Origin: Gonium pectorale
Lineage: Eukaryota; Chlorophyta; Chlorophyceae; Chlamydomonadales; Volvocaceae
NCBI GenBank assembly: GCA_001584585.1
Contig: LSYV01000053.1
Span: forward strand, 471,597-535,596
Reading direction: 5' to 3'
Length of the DNA stretch: 64,000 bases
The position numbers and the translations under genes were made by a program. Below the pieces are notes generated by a model. It did no database searches. It was not told the DNA's origin and worked only from the letters and a program-made list of their open reading frames with translations. This document shows, piece by piece, positions 22,213 through 34,088 of the stretch. The stretch's first letter is position 1, and each line of letters begins with the position of its first letter.

Positions 22213-25200
22213 TCAGCCGTGCCCGGACACGCCCCCGCCGCCTCCCGACCTGGACACCCCCACCGTCTGAACAGCTCCATCGCTGTATCCGACCACGATC
22301 GTGTCGCGGGTCGGGTGCCAGCTGCAGCTGGTGCCGTACACCACGTCATCATTGCCGTACCCAGGCAACTGCCATCCCCTGTCGTCGTACTCAGGAGCGC
22401 CGACGGCGCTGATGGCGCCACCATCGCCACTGTACGGCACTATGACGGACACGTTGCCGGCGGCCGCCGCCGCTGCCGCCGACACGCCCTGCGCTGCGGA
22501 CCCGCCAGCGGGCGAGGTGCCGAAGACGCCCAGCCAGCCACCACCGCCTCCGCCAGCGCCCTCGTCGGCTGCCGCAGCCCCGCCGTTGCCCTGCGTGCAC
22601 AATGCAGACATGAACGGGCTTGCCACCAGGCATGACCTGTGCAACGTTTCCGGGACGCCTGTCGTCCGGGCCATGCGGCAGCCGGTACCGCACGGGACTC
22701 CAGCGCCACAGCCATACTCTTTCAGAGGATTTCCTTTCTGTTCAGACGGAGTGGCAGTTCAAGAGGAGGTTTAGACACTCAAGGATTCGATAGCCTGCCG
22801 GCGATGCATGCAATGCCTCGCTGCCTGCGGGGCACTGCAGTAGCTGGCGGCACGCACAGGCCCACCTGCAGGTCCACGATGTACACGGCAGGGCCGCCTC
22901 CGCCCAGCACCACAGCCGCCGCACCGCCGCGCGGCGACAGGCACATGCAGGGGGCCCACTCCGCAGACCAGCCGCCGCCCGTCGCGCCGCCGTACGGCAG
23001 GTACGGAAGCAGCGGCACGGAGAAGAAGGGCTCACACAGGCGGCGCAGGCTCCACAGCCGCACGGTCGCACCGCAGCAGGTGGCGAGGATCGTTTCGGCA
23101 CCGTTGTCGTACACTTGTACGGCGGCGGGTGCGTACGACGCGGGCGCCGAGGAGGCGTGGAGCGGTGCGTTGGCCCTGCGGACAGACATGGAAGGGGCAT
23201 GCAATGCCGGTTTGCGGTATCATGCGCTGACACGCGTCACGCGGCTCAGCATCAGGGAACACAAGCAAAGACTTCCCATAAAGCTGCCGCACAGTGCTCC
23301 CGCGACGGCGCAATCAAAACAACAAGCGCATCCCTTCAGGCGTACCTGAAGGTGCTGAGCGGCTGTGGCCGAGACCCGGACGCATTGCTGTCGTAGAGAT
23401 GCACCGTGCCGCAGGCGGTACCTGCCGCGAACCAGCTGCCCTGCACAGGCAGCAGCGGCAACGGCGGCTTGTCAGCAGGCATGAGTAGGTCAAGTGGAAA
23501 GACGCTCAATGGCGTTCTGAGGCAAGCAGGTCAGCACTCTTCCGCACCATTTCGCAATGTGCGCCCGCCGATAAGTATGGTACTGTAACCAGTGGCTGAA
23601 CGCAGTGTGACCGCGCAATCAGACACTAAAATCGGCCAACCCTTTCGTGTACACACTCAAACGTACCTGCGCATTGTACGCCAGGCTGAGCACCGGGGCT
23701 TCCTGTGGAGCACGTCAAGGTGTTGCAGAACGGGAAGGCCTGAACTTGGCGCATACTTATTTTGACGCGACCGGCGCAAGTCTTCAAGGGCGGGCATGAC
23801 CCACCAGCAGGGATCGACTTAATGTACGCACACTGCTCACATGACGCTGGTACCCATCCCACCCCAGGCGTCGCAGCCGATGCATAACCGGCACATTGCG
23901 TTCAGAACTGCGATGCAGTGTGACAGCACTTCCCGGGCATATCAAGACCGAGCCGTTGGCTCCGTCGTCTGTCTCGCGCAGTGGCCACTAATGAGCTCGC
24001 ACGCACCTGCGGAACCGTGTAACTCGACACCCGCTTGAACGCTCGCATGTTCCACAAGCTCAGCCGCCCGCCGCCGACACTCCCACCACCTCCTCCTCCT
24101 CCACCGCCACCTCCGCCTCCGCCCGCTGCCGCAGCGCTCGCGACCTGCGGCGCCGACGCCGAGTGCTGCATGGGCTGCCGCGGACCCGCCAGCACGCGCT
24201 GCGGCAGCACAGCGACGGTCGCCGCCGCCGCCGCCGAGGAGGGCGCCGTCGCGGAGAGAGTGGACGGCCGGCGGGCGGCCATGGCGGCCGCCGCGGCGGC
24301 AGTGGCCGCCGCTGCCGACGGCGGCACCGGCGCCGCCGCGGCGGCGACTATGAAGACCGGATCCTTGCGGCTGCAGGCGAGCTGGCTGACCCAGGGGGCC
24401 GCCGGGTCGGGCGGGATCTCGGCGGATACGCGCCGCGTGTCGGCGTGCCAGGCCAGTATGCCACGGCTCGATGTGCCGACCAGCATCACCTGCCAGGGGC
24501 AGGGAAGGGACGGGGGTGCGTGGCCGACAGCGCATTGCAAGGGAAGGAGGCTAGCCGGTGATGTGCGGACAGGGTGGTATGTGCCGCCCATTGAGCAAGG
24601 AGCGGGACGCGTGAGGGCCGGAGGACACCCATGGGAGCGAGAACAACGCGTTATTGTCCAAGTGCGCAAGGGAGGAGGGGAAGTGTGCGGCGAGTGCACG
24701 AGCGGTACAGGCGAAACCGTATGTTACAGCGGCGTGCAGCTGGCCCGAGTGGATGGCCGAACCTAGGACAGCTATTACCGGTAAGGTGACAACACCGGAC
24801 GACGCGGCATCAGATGCTGCAGCCCCACCTTATCGGCGCGCGCGTCCCAGGCCACGCACGTGACGGCCGCGCCGCACGCCAGCCGCGCCTCCCGCGGAGA
24901 GCTCTGGGGGCCGGCCCGCAGACGGACAGCAATGTCAAGGAGGAACTGCAAGGGGGGCTCGCGCCCAGGAATGACTCTTGATAGGTGAAAGGTGCGACGT
25001 GGTATGCATGGCGAACACGGCGGTGCGCATCCTCTGCAGCACGTGGGCCAGACACGACCGTGGTAGGGTGCAAGCAGGGCCGAAGAATACGCCTGTCGTG
25101 CACTGAGCCCGGGCCTCGTCCCGTACACCCCGTACCTGGGCACCACCCGAGCCAGCTCCAGGCAGCCAGATGGCCACCGAGCCGTCGGCCGCCCCCGTGG

Positions 25201-28200
25201 CCACGTTGGCGCCATGTCCGGGCGAGAACTGCGCAGCCAGCACCGCCGCGCCGCGACCGTGTAGGGCCCCCGGCGGCACCGCGTGTGCGCCGACGCCGTG
25301 CCAGCGGCCGCCGCCCACCACTGCGCCGCCGCGCTGCACGCTGGTGGTCACGCCGGAACCGGGGCCGGGGATGGGGCGGGTGTGCGCGGGCCGCGCGTGC
25401 AGCAGCGGCTCATCAACCCCGGGCGCCGCTGCCCCATCCTCCCCCGGACCATCCCAGTCGCTGCCCTCCCCTCGACCGTCGCGGGCGTGTTGTTCCTCCT
25501 CGGCAGCAGATGCCTGGTCGGGGGCGTCGTCGCTGCAACTCCCGCTTGCGCCACCGCTGTTGTCCCTGCTCCCGGAAAAGCCGCCCCCGGCGTCCTGCGG
25601 GGTGGAAGGTTAGGCCAGCGCACCACCAGCAATGCGGCATGTGCTCTGTGGTCTTCCAGCGAGTGCTCCTGGGTGCGACCTCGCCGCCACTCGCACAACT
25701 CGCGGTCTCGCCACGCAATTGTGCATCGGCCGGAAGCCGTCTCCTGTCCATCCGTCCGTCCCTTCCTCCCCTGCGTGGATTTCCTACCATACGCAGGTAG
25801 ACGCTCGGACCTTCATAAACGGCAGCCAACGGCCCCAGTATGGGCTCCTCAGAACGTCAGCCGCAACGTGGTCGCAACCAACCTCTAATGCCCGTGTTCG
25901 CTGAGCCTGCGCGTCGCTCTCAGCCGGCCCAGCTACCAGCATGACCGCCGGATCCTCGTCCTCCTCCCCGCTCGGCGGGCCCGCCGGCGATCCGTGGGTC
26001 TGCTGCATTTGCTCCTCGGCCGCCAGCAGCAGTGGCGGCGGCCGGGAGTCGTCGCGCCGCCCCTCCGATGCGGAATCCCCCGGCCCATCGCGCTGCGATG
26101 ATGGGTAGGAAGAAGAGGCGCCCGGATGCTGCTCCCGTTCCCGGTCCCGCTCCTCTTCCTCTGCTTCAGACACCGATGGGAGGGAGGGGGTGCGAGACAG
26201 CCCGACCGACGCGGCGGCAGACCCGGCGGCCGAGGCCCCATCGGCACCGGACGCCCCGGGGGCGGGCGCGGCGGCCATGCTGCCGCTGGCCGCGGACGCA
26301 AACCCGCCGAAGCCCTCCACCTCGCCCAAAGCATGCAGGGGCGCCTGTGGGCGGTGGGGCGGGGAACTGGGCAAAATTGCCTTCGTTGCACGCTCAACGC
26401 ACGGACTTGGTTTGGTGCAGAAGAGCTGGTGTAGACGTAGGTCATGCCAGGGCGCGAATCGGTATGCATTTCAAGACTGCAATGCTTGCCATGGATGGCA
26501 CGACCGTCTTCGCTGTGGAAAACCGACCTGCAGGTCTTGCTCCGTCACGGAGTGCCACGCCTGTGGCACACAGACGGGGGCACCGTAGGTAGGGAATATC
26601 GGTAGTAGCGCGGGGCACGCACCTTCGGACGTACAGAAGCCGAGAAACCAGTGACACGCTAACAAAACGGCTACGGTAACGTGCCCGGTCGTTCAATGGT
26701 GGACATTTCAAGGCCACGCATGCCAATAACTTGGCGCGCTCAGCTCGTGCAAGGTGCGATACTGTGAAGCACTGTAACCCGTACCATCAGGCACCGTTTT
26801 CGGCTGCACGCACCTCGAGGCTCAGCGTGCGGCCGTGTCGTTGACGCTGTTGGCTGCGGGCAGGCAGCTGAGGCTTCGGCTGCGGCTGCTGCTGCTGCGG
26901 AGCCGGTGGACGCTCTGCGACAGCTGGCTGCGCCTTCGCGCCAGAGAGCGCCGGCTTTGACGAGTCTTCCCGCGTGTGCGGCGTGCCGGCTGAGGTTGAT
27001 AACTCCAGCGCTGCCGCCGTGGAACGCCCCGACGCCGCCGGGGCGCGCTTCATCACATCCGCTGGTAGCCTGCCGGACGGCTCGCCCGGAGCAGCTGCGG
27101 CGGCCGCCGGCAACACCGCCGCTGCCCCCGCCTTCGCCGCAGACGCTGCCGCTGCAGACGCTGCGGGGCACTGTGGCGATTCGGCTGCCCTCAGGACGGT
27201 CAGCTGCTGCTCAAGCGCCTCGATCTGCCGCTGAAGCGACTCAATCTGAAACCAGCAAACCCGGTAGCCGTGGCAGGGATACGGGTTGAACAGGCAGTCG
27301 GCCTAGGTGATCAGCAGGAATGCGCGATTACGGATGCAGAATGGATGCTGATGACGAATGCGTGAAGGCGTCGGCACATGGGCAGCAGTCGCGGAACGCG
27401 CAAGAGCGGGCAGCGTCCGGTCACCGGCGGCAGCGGGCGCCTGGGCAGCATGAGGCAGCGGAGGCAGCGGCGGCGGGTGGTGGCCGGCAGTAAGGGGCTG
27501 GGGGCGCACCTGCTGCTGTAGGCTCAGCCGCTGGCGGCGGTCGGCGTTGAAGCGGAGCACCGCGGGCAGCGGCAGCGCAGCCATGACCTGGCTGAGGAAG
27601 TTGCGGAACGAGACCTGGGCGGGCGCAAGTGGGGATAGAGGTAGGCTTGGGCGCGCGTCACAGATATCTCGCGGAAGGGGGCATGCCCGCGGATGCATGG
27701 AGTGGGCGGAGGGCGCCTGGGAACACACCATCGGTGCCTGTGGTCGTCGCGGCTCCGCCCTCTCGCGTTCGTCTTGCGCCCCTGGAGCCCTCACCTCCAA
27801 AAGACTCATCCATTCGGGATTGAAGTACGCCTGCCGCCGCATGCCCGGGAGGAGACACTCAGGACGAATTGTCTGTTAGTATGACTAGGTGGGCGCAACA
27901 CTACGGACCTTGCACATACACCCCATGGCGCAGTATATGTACTGCCTCATGTGCTCATCGGTAGCCCCCCGACCCATAGTAGTGCCAGGAGCGAAGCAGA
28001 CAATGAAACGGAAACCCCAGGGCCCCACCCAACCCCCTCACCTGGAACGCCGGGTCCTTGCGCGGATTGGGCACAAAGGCGAGGGCCGCCCACTGGCGCC
28101 AGAGGCCGGCCTGTCAATACCGGGGGCATTGCAACGACAGCTGCTTGGGTTACACACACGCCCAAGCCATGTGGGCGAATGTCTAACATGCTACGAGGGG

Positions 28201-29887
28201 CGATACCCTAATAACTCCAGGACAGGTGCTCCACGGCGGGCTTTGAAGATGACACCCCTCATGAAGAGTGTACCATTTGTCGCCGTCCACGGGGTACCCA
28301 CCCAACCTCGACTCAACCCGCATCGCAACCTGTTTCCTCGTCAGTTTTCTTGCCGCCCGACCTTAACAGCGCCGTAGCGTACCTCTGGCCCGGACAGCAG
28401 CATGTCTCCGTTCTGCTTGAAGAACTCAGCCACCTGGCCGGAGCACACAGGCACAGCGGCAACGGCAGATTTAGCGAAGAGCCGACCGGCACTAGTGGCC
28501 AGCACGGGCTGCGCAAACGCTGCACGGGAAGGTGGCTGGGAAGCTCGGGAATGAAGCAGCACGCTGTATGACGGTGTAAAGGGCAGTTCAGCGGCAAGGG
28601 CAGGTGCGATATGCACGCAACACGCACAAGCAGAGGGGCAGTGCCGGTTGCCCTGAATGGCATCCCCACGCACCTTTTCCTGCCGGCCCGTCCGGACGCA
28701 TGTGACCAGCGCCGCCTTTATGAGGGCCACCTCCATTCGCTCAACCATGCCTTCAAACCGCCCGTCCAGCTGACTGTACAGCCTAACAGCGCGAGGAGGC
28801 ATGCCAACGAAATGAGGTGAGGTGGCAGGGGAGCAACGGGTCAAGGCAGCTTCATGGCTTGTGACACGGGAATGGTGCCAAAGGGGGGCACGGCACAACG
28901 GGAGCCCTGTCAAGCTCCGCCGCGACTGGCCCACCATGGCCCCCGACTGCGCAATAATGTGAATCCCACAGAGAGCTTCTATGATGGCTGCGCTTGGCGC
29001 ATACACGCTCCATACCCATCCCCATTCGTGTATGCGCCAAGGCCCGTCACGTGTCAGTCAGCACATCCAACCGCTCTAACGGCTTCCCCAGGGACATGAA
29101 GACCACGTAGACCCAATCCGAGTCTGTGCTGTTGCCCCAACGTTGTCCCCTCCATGCCCCTGGCCCGGCCGAACGAGCTGCCCTGCCCTGCTCTGTCACC
29201 ACCGCCATGGCGACGGCCGGACAGTGGCGATGGGGACACGGCCCATCGAGCCACGCGTAGCTCTGCAGGGCCACGGTTATTCACACCCCCTGCCCCATCA
29301 CGCGTGTTCTCCGTCGAGGCTCCGAGGCGCAACCTCGCGGAGCGCCAACCTGTCCGCCAGCAGATCCAGCAGCTCCACCAGCTGCGCCGTACGGCACTGC
29401 GGCAGCAGCTGCCCGAAGACGAGCTCACACAGGGCTTCAGCCTGCATAGTTGCACAGGCGTATGGGGCTAGACGTGAACGATGGTCTCACTTCTGGTGTC
29501 GAGCTGCTGTGGAAGGGAGGCTGTGGCCTTCCAATGCCACAGCCGGTGGGCGAGGGCGTCTTGAACAACGTGGTCCGTTGGAGCACACGTGCGCACCTTA
29601 CCTGGAAGCCACAGCACCTGTCGGCCGCCAGCTCCGCAGCGAAGGACTGCGCGGGCGCAGTTCGGCCCAGGAATATGCATGGACGGGTCGAGATCCGCAA
29701 GGAATATGCTAGCGGTACTCCTGCGCTGCTCCACAGCAACCGCCCTGACGCGTACGTTGTCCCGCGTGCACCACGGCGCCCCTTTGACCACCCCGCCGCG
29801 CATCCTGAGTACCTGCAGCGTGCTGGTAAACCCCCGAAACATGAGGTACTCCTTGAAGAGCGTGTCGACGTAAGGCAGGGAGTCCAT
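22213..29887 (-). CDS. WDR91: WDR91 homologue, WD-repeat endosomal Rab7-pathway protein
   Basis: In animals WDR91 acts with WDR81 as a Rab7 effector that lowers endosomal PI3-kinase activity during early-to-late endosome maturation. Seventeen exons splice in phase: 29887-29813, 29646-29602, 29441-29350, 28782-28674, 28433-28383, 28110-28042, 27830-27795, 27614-27510, 27245-26814, 26344-25883, 25594-25136, 24903-24829 (or from 24945), 24489-24007, 23702-23667, 23440-23346, 23175-22866 and 22590-22213. They give about 1,103 residues. Residues 1-194 follow human WDR91 closely: LFKEYLMFRGFTSTLQ, LAADRCCGF, DRLYSQLDGRFEGMVE, EFFKQNGDMLL, FVPNPRKDPAFQAYFNPEW and FLSQVMAALPLPAVLRFNAD. A short coiled coil follows (IESLQRQIEALEQQL), then a long low-complexity linker and WD-type repeats (GAADGSVAIW, LVGTSSRGILAWHAD, GTACGTVHLYDS, CCGATVRLWSL). 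It is longer than the 747-residue human protein because of the linker and Ala/Gly runs. Confidence 0.92.
24040..24370 (-). other. Ala- and Gly-homopolymer insert within a WDR91 repeat exon
   Basis: Within exon 24489-24007 the blade sequence between ACSRKDPVFIV and GRLSLWNM is expanded by alanine-rich runs and one uninterrupted run of 14 glycines, encoded on the plus strand by CCN triplets around 24084-24125. In animal WDR91 this loop is shorter and non-repetitive. Confidence 0.7.
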
Positions 29888-30247
29888 CGTGTCGATTGCT
29901 GACTGGGATGCAACACGATTTTGGGTGGAGATAGCGTGATAGAATAACTTTTATGTCGTCATGTTAGTGTTTAGTTGGTGTAACGCATGACAGCAAGGCT
30001 GGCACCGGGCTCTGTGGCATTGCTCGGTCATATCTCGGTCATATTTGAAGCAACTCTTGCCTTCGTCATCTGATTGCAACCATCCTGAGCAAAACCCTCC
30101 TCCGGAAATAGATGCCTCCGAAACCGTGTCGTTCGGTGCCCGCCCCCGCGAAGGTCGCGAAGGTGCATTTAGAGGACCGTGTCGTGTCTCGAGGGCACCA
30201 GCTACTGTTACCAAGCACAGCGCTTTCCGACCCCTTCCGGCCGAATC
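29888..30247. promoter_or_regulatory. Shared divergent 5' region of WDR91 and the cytochrome b561 gene
   Basis: Start codons on opposite strands are 360 bp apart. The half next to WDR91 is AT-richer. The interval includes a tandem TATCTCGGTCATAT-like duplication around 30031-30050. No classical TATA box is obvious. Confidence 0.45.
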
Positions 30248-31380
30248 ATGGGGGCATTCCTCCCGCTACTTAGCGTGATCTACGCGGGCGTCGTTTTGTA
30301 CAATGCACTTATAGTTGAAAAGCTCCCCTTGAATCTCCTCTACACCTGGCACCCGCTCCTCGCAAACCTGTTCATCGTCTTTGCTGCTCTAGGCGAGTCG
30401 GTATCGCCGCGGCGGGAGGTTGTCGTCGGGCGGGCGGCGAGGTTGGCGTACCAGGCTCAGGCTCCTGTGCTTGCGGGAGTAGTGCGCTCTTGGGCTACCA
30501 TGAAACCCTGGGCTTTCGACAGTATTCTCGATCTGCGCCGCCCACCACGCTCACTCAGGCATGTCTGCTGCCCAAGGCATCCGTGGCAAGGTTGCGCAGA
30601 GCCGCAGCGCCAAGGAGCCCTACGTCACCCGTCACGCAATCTTCAACTGGCTGGCGCTGTTTTGTGCGGCGGGAGCCGGAGCAACCATCTATCTGGTACT
30701 GATACTTGCATACTGGGGACCTTTGAGGATTTAGGGCCCAACCTAACACATTCCTTGACGCTGCAGAACAAGGAACGTAACAGCCGGCCGCACCTTGCGA
30801 CTTACCACGGCATCGCTGGAGCCGTCACCAACTCGTTTTTTGTGCTGAATGGTACGGCCATACGGGCGCGGGCGCATTACCTTGTCCGCAGCTCCGTATG
30901 CTAGCGTACGAAGCATCCAGGAGAGTGTTCAGGATACCTGAGGGCTGCGCTGGGGTGAAGCATCCGGCTCTTCAGTACCCGGGGCGTGTGGACCCACACG
31001 CATGGCTGCATGGCTTGGCGGCTGGCCCAAAAGAAGCTGCTTACGATGAGCAGTTAAAATGAGGGTTTTAACTCACAAATATACATCCCTTTGCTGGCCT
31101 GTTGTCGTCACGGTACGCAGTGCTGGGTGGCGGCGCGATGAACACGGTCCCCTCCCTGTACAAGTACATCAAGTTTCATCGCCTCAACGGTTACATACTC
31201 TTCTGCGCTGTACTCGCCACGCACGCCACCGCCGTGTGGCGCGGCTACGCGGGCTTCAAGACGAACGAGTACGGCAAATACGGCCTGGTCGGCCTGCTGG
31301 GGCTGATGCTGCTTACGACACTCTCCGGCGTCAAGCTTAGCCTGCTGCCGGGCGGCCGCAGCAAGGAGAAGGGCGCTTGA
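30248..31380 (+). CDS. Cytochrome b561 domain transmembrane reductase (CYB561D-type)
   Basis: Cytochromes b561 carry electrons across membranes with two b hemes, usually from ascorbate to an acceptor or ferric iron. Four exons splice in phase: 30248-30400, 30600-30695, 30767-30851 and 31121-31380. They encode 197 residues, close to the 222 of human CYB561D2. Six hydrophobic segments fit the family, at about residues 5-22, 35-50, 62-82, 97-112, 133-150 and 165-182. Four candidate heme ligands are H35 (in TWHPLLANLF), H63 (TRHAIFNWLAL), H97 (TYHGIAGAVTN) and H131 (KFHRLNGYILF). H92 and H146 are extra histidines. The NKERNSRPH loop corresponds to HKEQLGKAH in CYB561D2. The short basic C-terminus is GGRSKEKGA. 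The membrane of residence is not determinable from sequence; animal CYB561D proteins are in ER or other endomembranes. Confidence 0.9.
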
Positions 31381-31742
31381 GCAATTGAGCCCTCGGCCCG
31401 GGCTGTGGCGCTGGCGTTGTATGTTGTTGCCGGGCTTCGTGTTCCTTTACCGTGATGTGGTCGAAGGGTAGAGCGCAAGGGTAACATGCCTTCCCTTGCA
31501 TTGATTTGGCAGGCGTTGAAGTTCCTGTGATAATGTACGTGGCGGCCTACGCTGACGGCACTCGTGAACTACCCTTGCTTGCAGTGATTGATGGATGCCG
31601 TGCAAGTTAGAAAGTATGGTACGCATGTGCAGCTGTGACATGCTGGCTAGTGCGTTTCCCATTCGGTGTAGTTTGTCGGGCAGTCAACATGCCTTGTCCT
31701 AAACTCTGGTCTCGATCGACTTCGTATGAAGAAGATCTCTCT

Positions 31743-31747
31743 TGTAA
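31743..31747 (+). terminator. TGTAA polyadenylation signal of the cytochrome b561 gene
   Basis: This is the first TGTAA after the stop codon at 31380, giving a 3' UTR of about 370-385 nt. Confidence 0.55.
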
Positions 31748-32715
31748 CTATAAATGGACGGAGCTGACTGCTGGTATGCTTAAGGAGCCTCTGGGAAGGA
31801 TGTGTCGTACGTCGTTGTGGACTAGACTTCTAGGGCTCTCGACACTGCTCTTGATATTCATTCACAACACGTCACGACCTAGACGAGGCTCGTCATTTGC
31901 CGTGAGCACGGGCAATGGGTCGTAACGCTGCGGTAGGCACATGCGTACGGCGGATGGGATCATGGCGCTCCTTGTCTACCAGGTCTCCATGTACATTGCT
32001 ACCTTGTCTCCATGTACAAAAGTGGCGGGCAATCCAAGGCTAGCAGTACATGCAAGATGCAACTGTTAAAGGCTGCAATTCTGGTATTGCGGTGTCCATA
32101 TCCCGGCCAGAGCAGGGTGTGAGATAGCTGGTTAGCTGCTCACGTGCTCAGCCATACATGCCGGACCGGAGTTATGCGTTGGGATTTAGGATCCGCTGGT
32201 GCAGGCTAGGTGTTCATGGGCCGAGGCCCCAGTGTACGGCATTGTGAGCCGCCTCCATAGATACATATTCCGTTGGCCTCCAGCGAAGAATGCAGCACAT
32301 TATAACTACGAGCAGCACTCCACGCTGAGGTTCTCGGGACCCAGTCCGAAAGCTTTACTGCAAGGAGCTTGACAAGCCACAAGCGCCTGTCCACCTTACC
32401 CTGGTGACCACCCATGATGGCCGCATGTGCGGTGCACGCTTGATAAGCCGTACGAAGATAATTTGCAGCGCGCCTCGCTTACTTCTATCAACCAGCGATC
32501 GCTGCCATTTCCCCCGAAAGCCGAAACAATAAACAGCGAGGGACTTCCTGCAGCACTGGGCCCAAGAAAGCGCCGGTCATGTACCGGTCCTGGTACGGAA
32601 GGTGAGGGATGCGGTGCCCAGGGGCGGGACGGGACGGCGGCAAGACAGGCAGCACTGGTACGGCTACGAACCTACAAACCCAACAAAAACAGGTGACGCG
32701 TCAGGTGCACGCCAA
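31748..32715. other. Convergent intergenic region with no recognisable gene
   Basis: It lies between the polyadenylation motifs of the b561 gene and the SprT-like gene. It is AT-richer than the exons. The 13-mer GTCTCCATGTACA occurs twice, at 31983-31995 and 32006-32018. Nothing else stands out. Confidence 0.45.
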
Positions 32716-32720
32716 TTACA
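32716..32720 (-). terminator. TGTAA polyadenylation signal of the SprT-like gene
   Basis: TTACA on the plus strand is the first such motif downstream of the minus-strand stop at 33247. It implies a 3' UTR of about 530-550 nt. Confidence 0.45.
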
Positions 32721-33246
32721 TGCAATACTGAAAGCACGGCAACACGATACGCACCATCGCGTCACGGAGATAGGCGACGGTGATTGTGCCCATCGGTCCC
32801 GACAGCACACAGCAGATGCGCTTCAGGATGCTGTATCCAACATCCACCATAGTTGCTGTCCATCCCGTCCCATCCGCAATGCGCAGGCTCCCAGAAGATT
32901 CCTTGTGCGCAGTTCCAGATTACCAGACGTAGTCATGCATGCTCTGTCATGACATCAGAGAGCCACGAGTGCTGCTACACGAGATACTCAACAAGCGTCC
33001 GATATTTCATGTCCATCACCGGCCTGGCACAGACCAGGGAAGGCAAATATCCATTCAGTCGCCGTCCACGTCAGGACAGGTACATGCACAGCTATGCTTT
33101 CAGCTGCCGCCCTACACCACGGCTAGGCTGCCTTCCCCGTAGAGGCTGCCTTCCCCGTCTTTTTTTACCACGGGGCACCGACCCTGAGCCGTGCATTCCT
33201 TCGTCGTTCGTTTCCTGTGACAGTCACCGGGATGCACAACCGCAGC

Positions 33247-34088
33247 TCAGTCAATGTTGAACATGCGCCGACTGGCGTGGCCGGTATGACCAAACAGCCT
33301 CTTGTTCAGGAACATGAATATGGGCCCGTGCTTGTCGTCCGGGAGGTAGGCCGGGGAGCTGGAGTCAATGCGGGGGAAGAAGTTCAGCACGACCGCGTGG
33401 ACCAGCTCGTGCCCCAAGGTGTGCGCCAGCGTCTCCAGTTTGCTGCGACACACTGATCCTTCAAACAGCATCGGGTTGGTCTCGGATATGGACTCCTTCC
33501 AGCGGTTGAAATTGACGTAGACAGTGTTGTCATCGTGGAGGCCCGACAGCCATGAGTGCGCGTCGCGGGGGTCCACGCCCATCACGACGCTCAGCCGTCG
33601 CCGGTTGGTGCGCGTGATGTGCGCAGCAAGCAACCCTCCTAGGAAGTGAACTTCAATCAGGGAGCACAGCGCGTCGAGCTGCTGCGTTGTGACGTCGGCG
33701 GGTTGGAAGTCGAGCGCCCATCCGCCACCCTCCGGGGTCTGCGCCGCAGCCAGGACCGCCGCCCACGCTCGGTCGCGGCATGTGGCATCCGTGCTCCACC
33801 CACGAGCTTTGTGTACGCGGTTCAGCAGCCTCTTGATTTGTGAGAGCTCATCATCCGGGATGAGGGGCAGATAGTCCCGCTCGCGCATACCCTGGCACGT
33901 ACAAACACACATTGAAGTAATGATAATTCGTTGTGCTGGCCTCAATGGCTGCAGTCGCTTACACGTTCATAGCGACCACGCCTATCGCTATGTCGGCGCT
34001 CGGAGCGAGCTAGCCATGCCCAGTAGGCAAAGTAGCCAGCAATTGTGAATGCTCCTGTGACCACAAGCCCTAAATCAGAGACTCTCAT
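33247..34088 (-). CDS. Membrane-anchored SprT-like zinc metallopeptidase
   Basis: Two exons, 34088-33963 and 33891-33247, join in phase and encode 256 residues. Residues 5-27 (LGLVVTGAFTIAGYFAYWAW) form one hydrophobic helix followed by basic residues (RSERRHSDRRGRYER), which fits a signal anchor. The C-terminal half is a SprT-like gluzincin. The catalytic motif HELVH is at residues 203-207 (33411-33397), with H203, H207 and E204 in place. A third ligand candidate is H230 in DKHGPIFMFLNKRLFG, which matches the HGPxFxxxxxRLFG pattern of SprT/SPRTN proteins. The domain is preceded by YVNFNRWK and LFEGSVCRSKLETLAHTLG. Unlike SPRTN, it has no C-terminal zinc ribbon, p97-binding or ubiquitin-binding motif; it stops 26 residues after H230. 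SPRTN cleaves DNA-protein crosslinks, but a membrane-tethered form must act elsewhere; its substrate is unknown. Confidence 0.86.

Noticed and set aside
24035..24766. 243-codon plus-strand open frame with proline run
   Set aside because: It is antisense to the WDR91 exon 24489-24007; the proline run is the complement of the glycine tract.
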